Shown here one piece after another: positions 13,358 through 22,107 of a stretch of DNA of 28,888 bases. A program made the position numbers and the translations under genes. The stretch spans positions 1-28,888 of the forward strand of contig CAYWTL010000029.1 of assembly GCA_964460245.1 (NCBI GenBank), in the 5' to 3' direction. The stretch's first letter is position 1. Each line of letters opens with the position of its first letter. Under the pieces are notes generated by a model, which was not told where the DNA came from, did not search any database, and worked only from the letters and a program-made list of their open reading frames with translations. The stretch is from JAXDBM01 sp964460245 (GTDB lineage: Bacteria > Desulfobacterota > Syntrophia > Syntrophales > Fen-1087).

Positions 13358-14848
13358 ATGGAAGAGAGCGAGCTTCTGAAGAAAAGAAAAGAGAAGATCG
13401 AAGCCCTGAAAGCCGATGGGGTTCATCTTTATCCGAATGACGTGACCGTGAAGGACACTACGGTGGATCTATTGTCCCGTTTTTCCGGAATGGACCACGA
13501 TCAGTTGGAGAAGGTGGAAGAACGGTTCAGCCTTGCCGGAAGGATCATGGCCATACGGAATTTCGGGAAAGCCTCTTTCATCAGCCTGCAGGACCGAAAG
13601 GGCCGAATTCAGGGCTACATTCACAGGCAACTGCTCGGTGAAGCCTCTTATCAGCTTTTCAAAAAGCTGGATGTGGGAGACATCGTCTACATTGAGGGGC
13701 GGATTTTCAGGACAAAAACCGGGGAGTTGACTGTCGAAGCGGGCCGGCTGCGCCTGCTGTCCAAAGCCATTCGCATGCTTCCGGAAAAGTGGCATGGTCT
13801 GACGGATATCGAAACCCGTTACCGCCAGCGCCATCTCGATCTGATGGTCAATCCAAAGGTGCGGGAGGTGTTTCAAAGGAGAAGCCGGATCATCCAGTTG
13901 ATTCGCCGCTTCATGGAGGATCGCGATTTTCTGGAAGTGGAAACGCCCATGATGCAGCCCAGGGCGGGAGGGGCGGTGGCGCGTCCCTTCAAGACCTACC
14001 ACAACGCGCTGGGGATGGATTTTTACCTTCGGATCGCCCCGGAACTGTATCTGAAAAGGCTGGTTACCGGGGGGCTGGAAAGGGTCTATGAACTCAACCG
14101 GAACTTCCGCAACGAGGGGATTTCAACATTCCACAATCCCGAATTCACCATGATGGAGTTCTACCAGGCATACGCCACCTATCAGGATCTGATGACGATG
14201 ACCGAAGAACTGCTCGTGTACGTTGCCCGGGACCTGTTCGGGGGACTGTCCTTTGTCTATCAGGGGGTTCAGGTTGATCTGACGCCTCCCTGGAAGCGGA
14301 TATCGGTAAAGGAGGCCATCGTGCAGACCTGCGGCATCGCTTCCGCCGTGCTGGAGGATCGTGCGCAAGCCGCGAATTTGGCAGGATCGATGCGAATCGA
14401 GGTCAAAGACTCGGATCCGCTGGGGAAAATCATCATGGCGGTGTTTGATGCCGCGGTCGAGGGCAGCCTCGTTGCCCCCACGTTCATCACCCACTATCCG
14501 GTTGAAGTGTCTCCCCTCTCCAGAAAAAACGAGACGGACCCTTCCCTGACCGACCGCTTTGAGCTCTACATCTGCGGGAAGGAAATCGCCAACGCCTTTT
14601 CGGAGCTGAACGATCCCGTGGATCAGCGTGAGCGGTTCATGATGCAGCTCAAAGACCGGGAGGCAGGGGACGAAGAGGCTCATGAAATGGATGAAGACTA
14701 CATTCGGGCCCTCGAATACGCCATGCCTCCCGCCGCCGGCGAGGGGATCGGGATTGACCGCTTGGTCATGCTTTTCACGGACAGCGCCTCCATTCGGGAT
14801 GTGATTCTCTTCCCCCACCTGAGGACAAAGGAGGAGAGCGGGCCCTGA
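13358..14848 (+). CDS. lysS: Lysyl-tRNA synthetase, class II
   Basis: The protein has 496 residues and charges tRNA-Lys in the cytoplasm. The N-terminal OB-fold that binds the anticodon spans about 50-150 (LAGRIMAIRNFGKASFISLQ, then YIEGRIFRTKTGELTV). The class II core follows: motif 1 around FLEVETPMMQPRAGG, motif 2 ELNRNFRNEGISTFHNPEFT, and motif 3 GEGIGIDRLVMLFT near the end. HNPEFTMMEFYQAYATY is typical of LysRS. The ribosome site is weak (GGCGGA). The stop overlaps the next gene's ATG by one base, so lysS is coupled to lolC, the same lysS-lolC-lolD order as in other deltaproteobacteria as far as I recall. Confidence 0.97.
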   Translation: MEESELLKKRKEKIEALKADGVHLYPNDVTVKDTTVDLLSRFSGMDHDQLEKVEERFSLAGRIMAIRNFGKASFISLQDRKGRIQGYIHRQLLGEASYQLFKKLDVGDIVYIEGRIFRTKTGELTVEAGRLRLLSKAIRMLPEKWHGLTDIETRYRQRHLDLMVNPKVREVFQRRSRIIQLIRRFMEDRDFLEVETPMMQPRAGGAVARPFKTYHNALGMDFYLRIAPELYLKRLVTGGLERVYELNRNFRNEGISTFHNPEFTMMEFYQAYATYQDLMTMTEELLVYVARDLFGGLSFVYQGVQVDLTPPWKRISVKEAIVQTCGIASAVLEDRAQAANLAGSMRIEVKDSDPLGKIIMAVFDAAVEGSLVAPTFITHYPVEVSPLSRKNETDPSLTDRFELYICGKEIANAFSELNDPVDQRERFMMQLKDREAGDEEAHEMDEDYIRALEYAMPPAAGEGIGIDRLVMLFTDSASIRDVILFPHLRTKEESGP

Positions 14849-16125
14849 TGTCCTATGAACTCTTCGTCGGCCTGCGCTATCTGCGCGCCAAGCGAAAGCA
14901 GGTCTTCGTTTCCATTATTACTTTCATTTCCATTGCCGGCATTTTCCTCGGCGTTGCCGCGCTGATCATCGTGTTGGCCGTGATGAACGGTTTTGAGACC
15001 GATCTGCGCAACAAGATCCTCGGGATCAATTCCCACATTGTTCTGATGGAATATTCGGGAACCATGAAGAATCAGGACCGGGTGTTGAAGGAAGTCGAAC
15101 AGGTCTCCGGGGTGGTCGCCGCCGCGCCGTTCATTTACAGTCAGGCGCTGCTGAAGAGCAGCAACAGTGCCAGCGGGGTCGTGCTGCGGGGGCTGGCCAC
15201 GGACCGCACGTCGAGGGTGATCGATCTGGGCAAAATGCAGCAGGGCAGCCTGGACTATCTGGCCAGGGACGGACGTCCCGCTTCCGGGATCGACAAGGAT
15301 CTCATCGATCTTCCCGGTCTGATTGTGGGCAAGGAGCTGGCGAAAAATCTGGGCATCACGCTTTTCGAAACCGCCAGCATCGTCTCGCCCATGGGCATAT
15401 CGACCCCCATGGGGATGATGCCCCGGATGAAAAAGTTTCTGGTGGTCGGGATCTTCGATTCGGGGTTCTACGAGTACGATTCGACGCTGGCCTACATCTC
15501 CCTGAGAGACTGCCAGGAATTTTTGAATATGGGCGAGGAGGTGACCGGCATCGAAGTCCGAGTGGACGACATCTACAAGGCCGATGCCATAGGAAAGGCC
15601 ATCGAAAGAAAGCTGGGTTTTCCCTATTGGGCCCGGAACTGGATGGAAATGAACAAGAACCTCTTCTCGGCCCTTCGTCTTGAAAAGCGGGTCATGTTTA
15701 TCATCCTGAGTCTCATTGTGCTGGTGGCCGCCTTCAACATCATCACGGCCCTGATCATGGTCGTCATGGAAAAGAACAAGGATATCGCCGTCCTGAAATC
15801 CATGGGCGCCACCTCCGGAAGCATCATGAAAATCTTCATTTTGCAGGGGCTCACCATCGGCTCCATCGGAACGGTACTGGGTTGTATCGGAGGGCTCGCG
15901 ATTGCGACGAACCTTTCAAAAATTTCCCTGTTTGTCGAACGGCTTCTCGGGATCAAGATCCTTCCGGGGGACGTGTACTATCTGAACGAGCTCCCCTCGC
16001 GCGTCAATTACGGCGATGTCGCGATTATCATCGCGGGCACCATCCTGATCTGCTTTCTGTCGACGATCTATCCGTCCTGGCGGGCCTCCAAACTGGATCC
16101 GACAGAGGCCTTGCGATATGAGTGA
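14848..16125 (+). CDS. Lipoprotein-releasing ABC transporter permease LolC/LolE family
   Basis: The protein has 425 residues. One membrane helix lies at about 22-48, a large periplasmic MacB/LolC-like domain at about 50-270, and three helices at about 278-415 (MFIILSLIVLVAAFNIITALI; the GSIMKIFILQGLTIGSIGTV segment; VAIIIAGTILICFLSTIYPS). The FtsX-type end ASKLDPTEALRYE is intact. With LolD it extracts outer-membrane-bound lipoproteins from the inner membrane and hands them to LolA. Only one permease gene precedes lolD, so the transporter is probably a homodimer of this protein, as in the LolF-type arrangement, rather than a LolC/LolE pair. The ATG overlaps the lysS stop by one base. Confidence 0.93.
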   Translation: MSYELFVGLRYLRAKRKQVFVSIITFISIAGIFLGVAALIIVLAVMNGFETDLRNKILGINSHIVLMEYSGTMKNQDRVLKEVEQVSGVVAAAPFIYSQALLKSSNSASGVVLRGLATDRTSRVIDLGKMQQGSLDYLARDGRPASGIDKDLIDLPGLIVGKELAKNLGITLFETASIVSPMGISTPMGMMPRMKKFLVVGIFDSGFYEYDSTLAYISLRDCQEFLNMGEEVTGIEVRVDDIYKADAIGKAIERKLGFPYWARNWMEMNKNLFSALRLEKRVMFIILSLIVLVAAFNIITALIMVVMEKNKDIAVLKSMGATSGSIMKIFILQGLTIGSIGTVLGCIGGLAIATNLSKISLFVERLLGIKILPGDVYYLNELPSRVNYGDVAIIIAGTILICFLSTIYPSWRASKLDPTEALRYE

Positions 16126-16226
16126 CAACTGGTGAAAAACGACATGAATCCCTGGCGATGCTTCATCCGCGCGCCCCGGCCGGCGTGCGTGACATTCGAG
16201 GATCCGGTTCGGGAGGCCGGCAGGCC

Positions 16227-16898
16227 ATGATCCGGCTGCAGCAGCTGAGCAAGACATTCATCAAGGACGGGACCCGGATTGAAGTGCTCAAAGGGCTGGA
16301 TCTGGAGATCCGCAAAGGCGAATCCCTGGCGGTGGTCGGTGTTTCCGGGTCGGGAAAGAGCACGCTGATCCATATTCTGGGAACGCTGGATCACCCGACA
16401 TCCGGCAAGCTCCTGTATGATGAGAAGAATGTTTTTGAATGGCCGGAACGGACATTGGCGGCTTTCCGGAATGAAAAGATCGGTTTTGTATTTCAGTTTC
16501 ACAACCTGCTTCCAGAATTCAGCAGTCTGGAAAACACGATGATGCCGGCCCTGATTCACGGCATGGCAAAAGGGGAGGCTCGAAAGCGGGCAGAAGCCAT
16601 CTTGAATGATCTGGGTCTTCGTGATAGGATGACTCACAAACCGGGGGAACTTTCCGGCGGGGAGCAGCAGCGCGTTGCCGTTGCCCGTGCGCTGATCATG
16701 GAGCCGGAGGTCCTCCTCGCCGATGAACCGACGGGCAACCTGGATTCGGAAACCGGCGCCAGAATCGGCAATATCCTGGTTCAGCTAAACCAGAACAGAC
16801 AAATCACGCTGATCGTCGTAACCCACAACCCGCTGTTGGCAAAGCAGATGTCCCGAAGCATCGGGCTCAAGGACGGGAGGATCGATTTCCATGAATAA
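16227..16898 (+). CDS. lolD: Lipoprotein-releasing ABC transporter ATP-binding protein
   Basis: The protein has 223 residues, the usual LolD length, when started at the ATG at 16227 (GGGAGG ten bases upstream). A GTG at 16122 overlapping the lolC stop would add 35 residues of non-family sequence and is rejected. Walker A is GVSGSGKST (38-46). A Q-loop FVFQFHNLLPEFS follows, then signature LSGGEQQR (142-149) and Walker B VLLADEPTGNLD. LLPEFS is typical of the LolD/MacB group. It powers lipoprotein release with the preceding permease. It overlaps bamA by eight bases. Confidence 0.94.
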   Translation: MIRLQQLSKTFIKDGTRIEVLKGLDLEIRKGESLAVVGVSGSGKSTLIHILGTLDHPTSGKLLYDEKNVFEWPERTLAAFRNEKIGFVFQFHNLLPEFSSLENTMMPALIHGMAKGEARKRAEAILNDLGLRDRMTHKPGELSGGEQQRVAVARALIMEPEVLLADEPTGNLDSETGARIGNILVQLNQNRQITLIVVTHNPLLAKQMSRSIGLKDGRIDFHE

Positions 16899-19533
16899 GA
16901 AACGCGCTCTCATCGGGATTTGCATTGTGATTGCCCTGGCCTGTCTTTTTCTCGCGGAAGCCGTTGCCCAGGATGTGAGAAACATCGCCGTCCTTCCCTT
17001 TGAAATCCACAGCCGCGACAACGCGGACCGGATTCGGGAAGCCCTGGACAAGGGGCTGACGTCCGAGCTGATGAAGTCGAAGAACATTCGGGTCATCGAC
17101 AGAAATGCGGTTGATCAAGCAACCGGGGGCGCGAAGCTGAACGAAACCCAGGCCATTTCCGCGGGACGGGCGCTTGCTGTCGACCTAGTCGTGATGGGGA
17201 GCGTTACGGAGCTCGGTGAGTTGATCAGCATCGACGCAAAAGTGGTGGATGTCCGGAAAGGACAGACCATCCCCGGCATTTTTGCACAGGGCCGGGGCCT
17301 GAAGAACATGGACGCGATCCTGGCGCAGTTGAAACGGGAGATCCTGGTGCGGGCTTTCGTGGACCAGAGAATTGCCGGGGTGGAAATCAAGGGGAACGTC
17401 AAGATCGAGGCGGCGGCGATCAGTCAGGTTCTGAAAAGTGCGAAGGGAGGGCTTTATTCGGAGGCCGATGTCACCGCCGACATCCGCTCGATCTTTAAAA
17501 TGGGATATTTCGATGACGCAAGGGCAGATATGGCGGATACGCCCGAAGGCAAGCTCATCACCTTCACCGTGACGGAAAAGCCGCTCATTTCAGAGGTGCG
17601 GGTCCAGGGAAACAAGGCGGTCGATATCGGCGACATTCACGGCGTGCTGACGACGAAATCCCGCCAGGTCGTGAATTCGGAGAAAGTCGGTTCGGACATC
17701 GAGAAAATCCGGGAGCTTTATCAGGCCAAGGGCTACTACAACGCGGAGATCACGACCGTTCTGGAAAAAAAGGGCGACAAGGAAGTCGTGGTCCTGTTCA
17801 ACATCGTGGAAAATGACAAGACCTACGTGAAGAAAATCGAGTTTCAGGGAAACCGGACGTTCAGCGACAAAACGCTCCGCAACATCATGAAAACCGCGGA
17901 GTGGGGCATTTTTCATTTCTTCACCGATTCGGGCGTTCTGAAGAAGGATCAGTTGAAGCAGGACATCGGGAAACTGAACGCTTTTTACCTGAACAACGGT
18001 TTTATCAACGCCCAGGTCGGCGAGCCGGAGATCACCCATGACAAGAAGGGAATCTATCTGAAGATCCCCGTGTCGGAAGGCAGGCAGTTCAAGGTCGGCA
18101 ACGTCCAGATCACCGGCGACACCCTGAAGGTTCCGCATGACGAGCTCCTGAAAAACCTGAACATCGTGAAGCAGGAATATTTCAGCCGGGAAGCGATGAT
18201 CAAGGACATCGATTTTCTGGTTCAGATGTGCAATGACGAGGGGTATGCCTATGCGGATGTCCTCTTCCAGACCGCGCCGCAGGAGAAGAGTCAGACGGTC
18301 GACGTGAGCTATCAGATCAAGAAGGGCAAGGAGGTCTATTTCAACCGGGTCCTGATCACCGGCAACACCAAGACCCGGGACAAGGTGATCCGGCGGCAGC
18401 TTTCCGTGGTGGAGGGGGATCTGTACAGCAAGCGGGCCTTGAAGAGGAGCTACAACGCGCTCAGCGGACTCCGCTATTTCGAAGAGGTGGATTTCCAGAC
18501 GGAGAAGGGGGCCTCGGAAAACCAGACGGATGTCATGATTCGCGTCAAGGAAAAACAGACGGGAATTTTCAGCGTCGGAGCCGGTTACAGTGCCATCGAC
18601 AACGCGGTTGTGACGGCGTCCATTTCCCAGCAGAACCTTTTCGGCAGGGGCCAGATCCTGACACTGAAGGCGAGCATCGGGGGGAACACCCAGCACTATG
18701 ACCTTTCTTTTATCGAACCCTGGCTCTTCGACATCCCTCTATGGAGCAAGTTCGACATCTGGAATTACAGCCGCGCTTACGATACCTACACCCTCGACTC
18801 CAACGGCGCCGGCGTCGTCCTGGGTTACGGCCTGTGGGACTATGTGACCGGTTACCTGGGGTACCGCTTTTCGAATGACGACGTGACGGAGGTCCAGCCG
18901 AATGCATCCACGTACATCAAGAGACAGGAGGGTGTGACCACCACGAGCGGGCTGACCGCCACGCTGATCCGAAGCACGCTGGATGACGCCATGTTCCCCT
19001 CTCGGGGTTCAAAAAATACGGTTTCCGTCACCTATACCGGCGGAATTCTGGGCGGCAATACGACTTTCACGAAAGTCAATGCCAACAGCGGCTGGTATTT
19101 TTCAATGCCTTTCGATACCGTGCTGGGCCTTTACGGCAAGGGAGGGTATTTGACCAGCAACGACGAGAAGGACGTCCCGGTTTACGAGCGGTTCATCGTG
19201 GGCGGGATGAGCACACTGCGGGGTCAGCGGGACATCGGGACGAGGGACCCCGTGACGAACGATATCCTCGGCGGGTTGACGTGGATGGGCTTTACCGGAG
19301 AACTGATCTTGCCGCTGATCCGGGACGCGGGAATGAAATGGGTCCTGTTCTATGACACCGCCAATGCCTGGGAGAGCGGATATCACCTGGACGACTTGCG
19401 CCAAACGGCGGGAGTCGGCATTCGATGGTACTCGCCGATCGGGCCTCTGAGACTGGAATACGGGTTCGTGCTGGACCGAAAGGAAAACGAGTCCGCCGGC
19501 CGCTTCGAATTCACGCTGGGCATGGCATTATAA
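16891..19533 (+). CDS. bamA: Outer-membrane protein assembly factor BamA with extra N-terminal domain
   Basis: The protein has 880 residues, longer than the usual 750-810. Residues 1-26 form a signal peptide (AVA-QD). Residues about 28-150 are not POTRA: VRNIAVLPFEIHS, LTSELMKSKNIRVIDRNAV, VVMGSVTELGELISIDAKVVDV look like a FlgO/TolB-N/CsgG-type periplasmic domain. Five POTRA domains span about 153-555 (for example VEIKGNVKIEAAAISQVL, EVRVQGNKAVD, KIEFQGNRTFSD, NRVLITGNTKTRD). The 16-strand barrel spans about 556-880 and ends with the strand GRFEFTLGMAL. BamA inserts beta-barrel proteins into the outer membrane. The conserved VRGF/Y motif of loop 6 reads LRGQ (776-779): the Arg is kept, the aromatic is not. 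It sits next to the Skp gene as in many Gram-negatives. Confidence 0.93.
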   Translation: MNKKRALIGICIVIALACLFLAEAVAQDVRNIAVLPFEIHSRDNADRIREALDKGLTSELMKSKNIRVIDRNAVDQATGGAKLNETQAISAGRALAVDLVVMGSVTELGELISIDAKVVDVRKGQTIPGIFAQGRGLKNMDAILAQLKREILVRAFVDQRIAGVEIKGNVKIEAAAISQVLKSAKGGLYSEADVTADIRSIFKMGYFDDARADMADTPEGKLITFTVTEKPLISEVRVQGNKAVDIGDIHGVLTTKSRQVVNSEKVGSDIEKIRELYQAKGYYNAEITTVLEKKGDKEVVVLFNIVENDKTYVKKIEFQGNRTFSDKTLRNIMKTAEWGIFHFFTDSGVLKKDQLKQDIGKLNAFYLNNGFINAQVGEPEITHDKKGIYLKIPVSEGRQFKVGNVQITGDTLKVPHDELLKNLNIVKQEYFSREAMIKDIDFLVQMCNDEGYAYADVLFQTAPQEKSQTVDVSYQIKKGKEVYFNRVLITGNTKTRDKVIRRQLSVVEGDLYSKRALKRSYNALSGLRYFEEVDFQTEKGASENQTDVMIRVKEKQTGIFSVGAGYSAIDNAVVTASISQQNLFGRGQILTLKASIGGNTQHYDLSFIEPWLFDIPLWSKFDIWNYSRAYDTYTLDSNGAGVVLGYGLWDYVTGYLGYRFSNDDVTEVQPNASTYIKRQEGVTTTSGLTATLIRSTLDDAMFPSRGSKNTVSVTYTGGILGGNTTFTKVNANSGWYFSMPFDTVLGLYGKGGYLTSNDEKDVPVYERFIVGGMSTLRGQRDIGTRDPVTNDILGGLTWMGFTGELILPLIRDAGMKWVLFYDTANAWESGYHLDDLRQTAGVGIRWYSPIGPLRLEYGFVLDRKENESAGRFEFTLGMAL

Positions 19534-19629
19534 GTAAGGACCGGGGCCGGAACGGGAAGACGGAATCACGGCCGGAAAGACGAAGATTCGGACTGCATGA
19601 TGTATCAGAAAGTTCAGGAAGGGGGAATT

Positions 19630-20166
19630 ATGAAAAGATATGGTTTTGTGATGCTGGGCGCGGCATTGGCCCTGTCGCTGACGATGTCCGCCGTCCCGGC
19701 GACGGCAGCGGAAAAGGTCGCCTTTGTGCATTTCCAGGCGGCCCTCATCAATTCCGATGCCGGCAAGGTCGCGGCCGGTCAGTTATCGAAAGTGATCGAG
19801 AAGGACAAAGCCTCCATACAGGCGAGGGAAAAGGAGCTGCAGAAGATCAAGGATGAGCTCGAAAAGCAGAGGCAGGTCCTGAAGGAAGACGCCTTCCGGG
19901 CCAAGGAAGCGGACTATCAGAAGAAATTGCGGGACTACCAGCTCATGGTGAGAGACGCCAATGAGGAGGTGGAGACAAAACGGCAGGAAGTGTTCAAGCC
20001 GCTCGCGCCGGTCATGGGCAAGGTGATCCAGGATATCGGCGAACGGGAAAAATACGCCATGATTGTCGACGTGAGCGTCATACCATTGATCTTTTACGAC
20101 AAGAAGCTCGATATCACCCAGAGGGCGACGGAAGAGTTCAACAAGATCTACAAGGCGAAGAAGTAG
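19630..20166 (+). CDS. skp: Periplasmic OmpH/Skp-family chaperone
   Basis: The protein has 178 residues when started at the ATG at 19630, which has GAAGGGGG directly upstream; an earlier in-frame ATG 11 codons up has no site. Residues 1-27 form a signal peptide (ALALSLTMSAVPATAA). KVAFVHFQAALINSDAGK is the family's first strand region. Residues about 60-130 are two long charged helices that form the tentacles of the trimer. The end is YAMIVDVSVIPLIFYDKKLD, then ITQRATEEFNKIYKAKK. Skp holds unfolded outer-membrane proteins on their way to BamA, the gene before it. It is followed after 19 bp by lpxD. Confidence 0.92.
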   Translation: MKRYGFVMLGAALALSLTMSAVPATAAEKVAFVHFQAALINSDAGKVAAGQLSKVIEKDKASIQAREKELQKIKDELEKQRQVLKEDAFRAKEADYQKKLRDYQLMVRDANEEVETKRQEVFKPLAPVMGKVIQDIGEREKYAMIVDVSVIPLIFYDKKLDITQRATEEFNKIYKAKK

Positions 20167-20185
20167 TCATCGAAGGGCATCGCCT

Positions 20186-21244
20186 GTGCAAAAAACACTG
20201 AACGAGCTCGCTGTCCTTCTGAATGGCCGGGTTGCCGGGGATGGCGACGTCCTCATTCGCAGCGTCCGTGGAATCGAGGATGCCGAAGAAGGGGACCTGA
20301 CTTTTATTGCCAATCCGAAGTATCTGAAAAAAATGGAAGCGTCGTCCGCTTCGGCGATTCTCGTGTCTTCCGGAATGGAGTGTCCCGGGAAAAACCTGCT
20401 GATCGTCGAGGACCCCTATGTGGCCTTCGGCAGGGCCCTGGCCATATTTCACCCCGAGGAAGAGGCGTTCAGGGGACGCAGCCCGCAAGCGTTTGTGGAG
20501 AATAGCGCGGATGTTTCCGGCGAGGCGACCCTGTACCCCGGCGTTTATGTGGGCCACCGGGCAAGGGTGGAACGGGGTGTCGTCCTCTATCCGGGCGTTT
20601 ATGTCGGTCATGATGCCGTCATTGCCGAGGATTCCGTTCTCTACCCCAATGTGACGGTCTACCGGCGGTGCCTGATCGGCCGGCGCGTGATCCTCCATGC
20701 CGGCGTGGTGGTCGGCGGCGACGGGTTCGGTTTTGCCCGACCCGGCCGGGAAAACGCGAAGATCCCCCAGATCGGTATCGTGCAGATCGACGACGACGTC
20801 GAGGTCGGCGCCAACTCGGCCATCGACCGGGCTGCCATCGGCCGGACGTGGATTCAGCGAGGCGTCAAGATCGACAACCTGGTTCAGATCGCCCATAATG
20901 TCGTCATCGGCGAGTATTCCATTGTGGTCGCCCAGGTCGGCATTTCCGGCAGCACGAGGGTCGGCAAAAGCGTCCTGCTGGGGGGGCAGGCCGGTCTGGT
21001 GGGGCACATTCGGATCGGCGATCATGCGATGGTCGCGGCGCAGTCCGGCGTCACGAAAGACGTTCCGGCCGGCCGTGTGGTCGCCGGCTCTCCCCACAGG
21101 ACGCACCGGGACTGGCTGCGTGCCGAGGCCTGCGTTTCCGCGCTTCCGGAAATGCGTCAGGCGCTGGCGGCCCTCCGGAAACGCGTGGAGCAACTGGAAG
21201 CGGGACGGCGCGCAAACGGCATGGAAGGGGATGCAAACATATGA
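20186..21244 (+). CDS. lpxD: UDP-3-O-acylglucosamine N-acyltransferase
   Basis: The protein has 352 residues, starting at GTG with GAAGGG upstream. The N-terminal uridine-binding domain spans about 1-100 (DLTFIANPKYLKKM). A left-handed beta-helix of hexapeptide repeats spans about 100-310, with catalytic His237 in NLVQIAHNVVIG, followed by a C-terminal helix. It adds the second, N-linked hydroxyacyl chain from acyl-ACP in lipid A synthesis. A short internal duplication (YPGVYVGH at about 117-124 and 135-142) lies early in the helix. The stop overlaps the lpxA ATG by four bases (ATGA). In many genomes fabZ lies between the two; it is missing here. Confidence 0.95.
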   Translation: MQKTLNELAVLLNGRVAGDGDVLIRSVRGIEDAEEGDLTFIANPKYLKKMEASSASAILVSSGMECPGKNLLIVEDPYVAFGRALAIFHPEEEAFRGRSPQAFVENSADVSGEATLYPGVYVGHRARVERGVVLYPGVYVGHDAVIAEDSVLYPNVTVYRRCLIGRRVILHAGVVVGGDGFGFARPGRENAKIPQIGIVQIDDDVEVGANSAIDRAAIGRTWIQRGVKIDNLVQIAHNVVIGEYSIVVAQVGISGSTRVGKSVLLGGQAGLVGHIRIGDHAMVAAQSGVTKDVPAGRVVAGSPHRTHRDWLRAEACVSALPEMRQALAALRKRVEQLEAGRRANGMEGDANI

Positions 21245-22014
21245 AGATTCATCCGACGGCGGTTATCTCACCGGATGTCGAACTGGCGGAGGGGGTTGAG
21301 ATCGGTCCCTACGCGGTGGTGGGACCGGATGTTCACATCGGCGAGAATACCGTCATCGGTTCTCATGTCGTCATCGAGGCTCATACCGATATCGGCGCGA
21401 GATGCCGCATCTTCCAGTTTGCCTCGATCGGCGTTCAGCCGCAGGACCTCAAGTTCAGGGGCGAGAACACGCGCGTCGTGATCGGCAACGACAACACCAT
21501 CCGGGAATTCGTGACCATCCACCGGGCGACGGTGTCGGATATCGGCGTCACGATCATGGGGGACCACAATCTGATCATGGCCTATTCCCACATCGCGCAC
21601 AACTGCAAACTGGGGAATCACGTCATCATGGTCAATGCGGCCAATCTCGCCGGTCACATTCACGTTGAGGACTATGCAATCATCGGCGGCCTGACCGGTG
21701 TCCACCAGTTCACGCGGATCGGAGCCCACTGCATCATCGGCGGAGCATCCGCGATCGCGAAGGACGTCGCCCCTTACCTTCTGGTGTCGGGCAACCGCGC
21801 CAAACCCCACGGGCTCAATCTCATCGGCCTGAAACGACGGGGCTTCACGGAAAGCACCATTCGGGCCCTGAAGGACGCCTATCGCCTGATTTTCCGCTCG
21901 TCTCTGCTGCTCCGTACGGCCATCGAAAGGGTTCGAAACGAAGTGGAGGACTGTCCCGAGGTGAGACACTTTGTCGAATTTATCGAGCAGTCGAAGCGCG
22001 GAATCTGCAGATAA
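21241..22014 (+). CDS. lpxA: Acyl-ACP--UDP-N-acetylglucosamine O-acyltransferase (LpxA)
   Basis: The protein has 257 residues, the family norm. The hexapeptide beta-helix spans about 1-180, and the C-terminal helical part begins at GLKRRGFTEST. By alignment to E. coli LpxA from memory, catalytic His125 corresponds to His120 in MAYSHIAHNC, and His144 and His160 correspond to His139 and His155. Gly173, which allows a long (C14) hydroxyacyl chain in E. coli, is Gly168. The residue after the catalytic His is Asn121 where E. coli has Asp126. With the gnnA/gnnB-type pair directly downstream, the true acceptor may be UDP-GlcNAc3N, giving an amide link. That acceptor is inferred from context. Confidence 0.95.
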   Translation: MKIHPTAVISPDVELAEGVEIGPYAVVGPDVHIGENTVIGSHVVIEAHTDIGARCRIFQFASIGVQPQDLKFRGENTRVVIGNDNTIREFVTIHRATVSDIGVTIMGDHNLIMAYSHIAHNCKLGNHVIMVNAANLAGHIHVEDYAIIGGLTGVHQFTRIGAHCIIGGASAIAKDVAPYLLVSGNRAKPHGLNLIGLKRRGFTESTIRALKDAYRLIFRSSLLLRTAIERVRNEVEDCPEVRHFVEFIEQSKRGICR

Positions 22015-22107
22015 ATCGAATCCACGGAATTCCGAAAGCGGATTCGGCTTCTCCGCCGAGTCAAACCGACGGGTGGGAGCCGGTGCGAGCGCACGGGCGG
22101 GTTGAAA

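Noticed and set aside
16122..16226. GTG start of lolD overlapping the lolC stop
   Set aside because: It would add 35 Arg/Gly-rich residues not typical of LolD; the ATG at 16227 has a ribosome site and gives the usual MIRLQQLSKTF start.
17590..18696. 368-codon minus-strand frame within bamA
   Set aside because: It is antisense to well-defined POTRA domains, without a start context or motifs.
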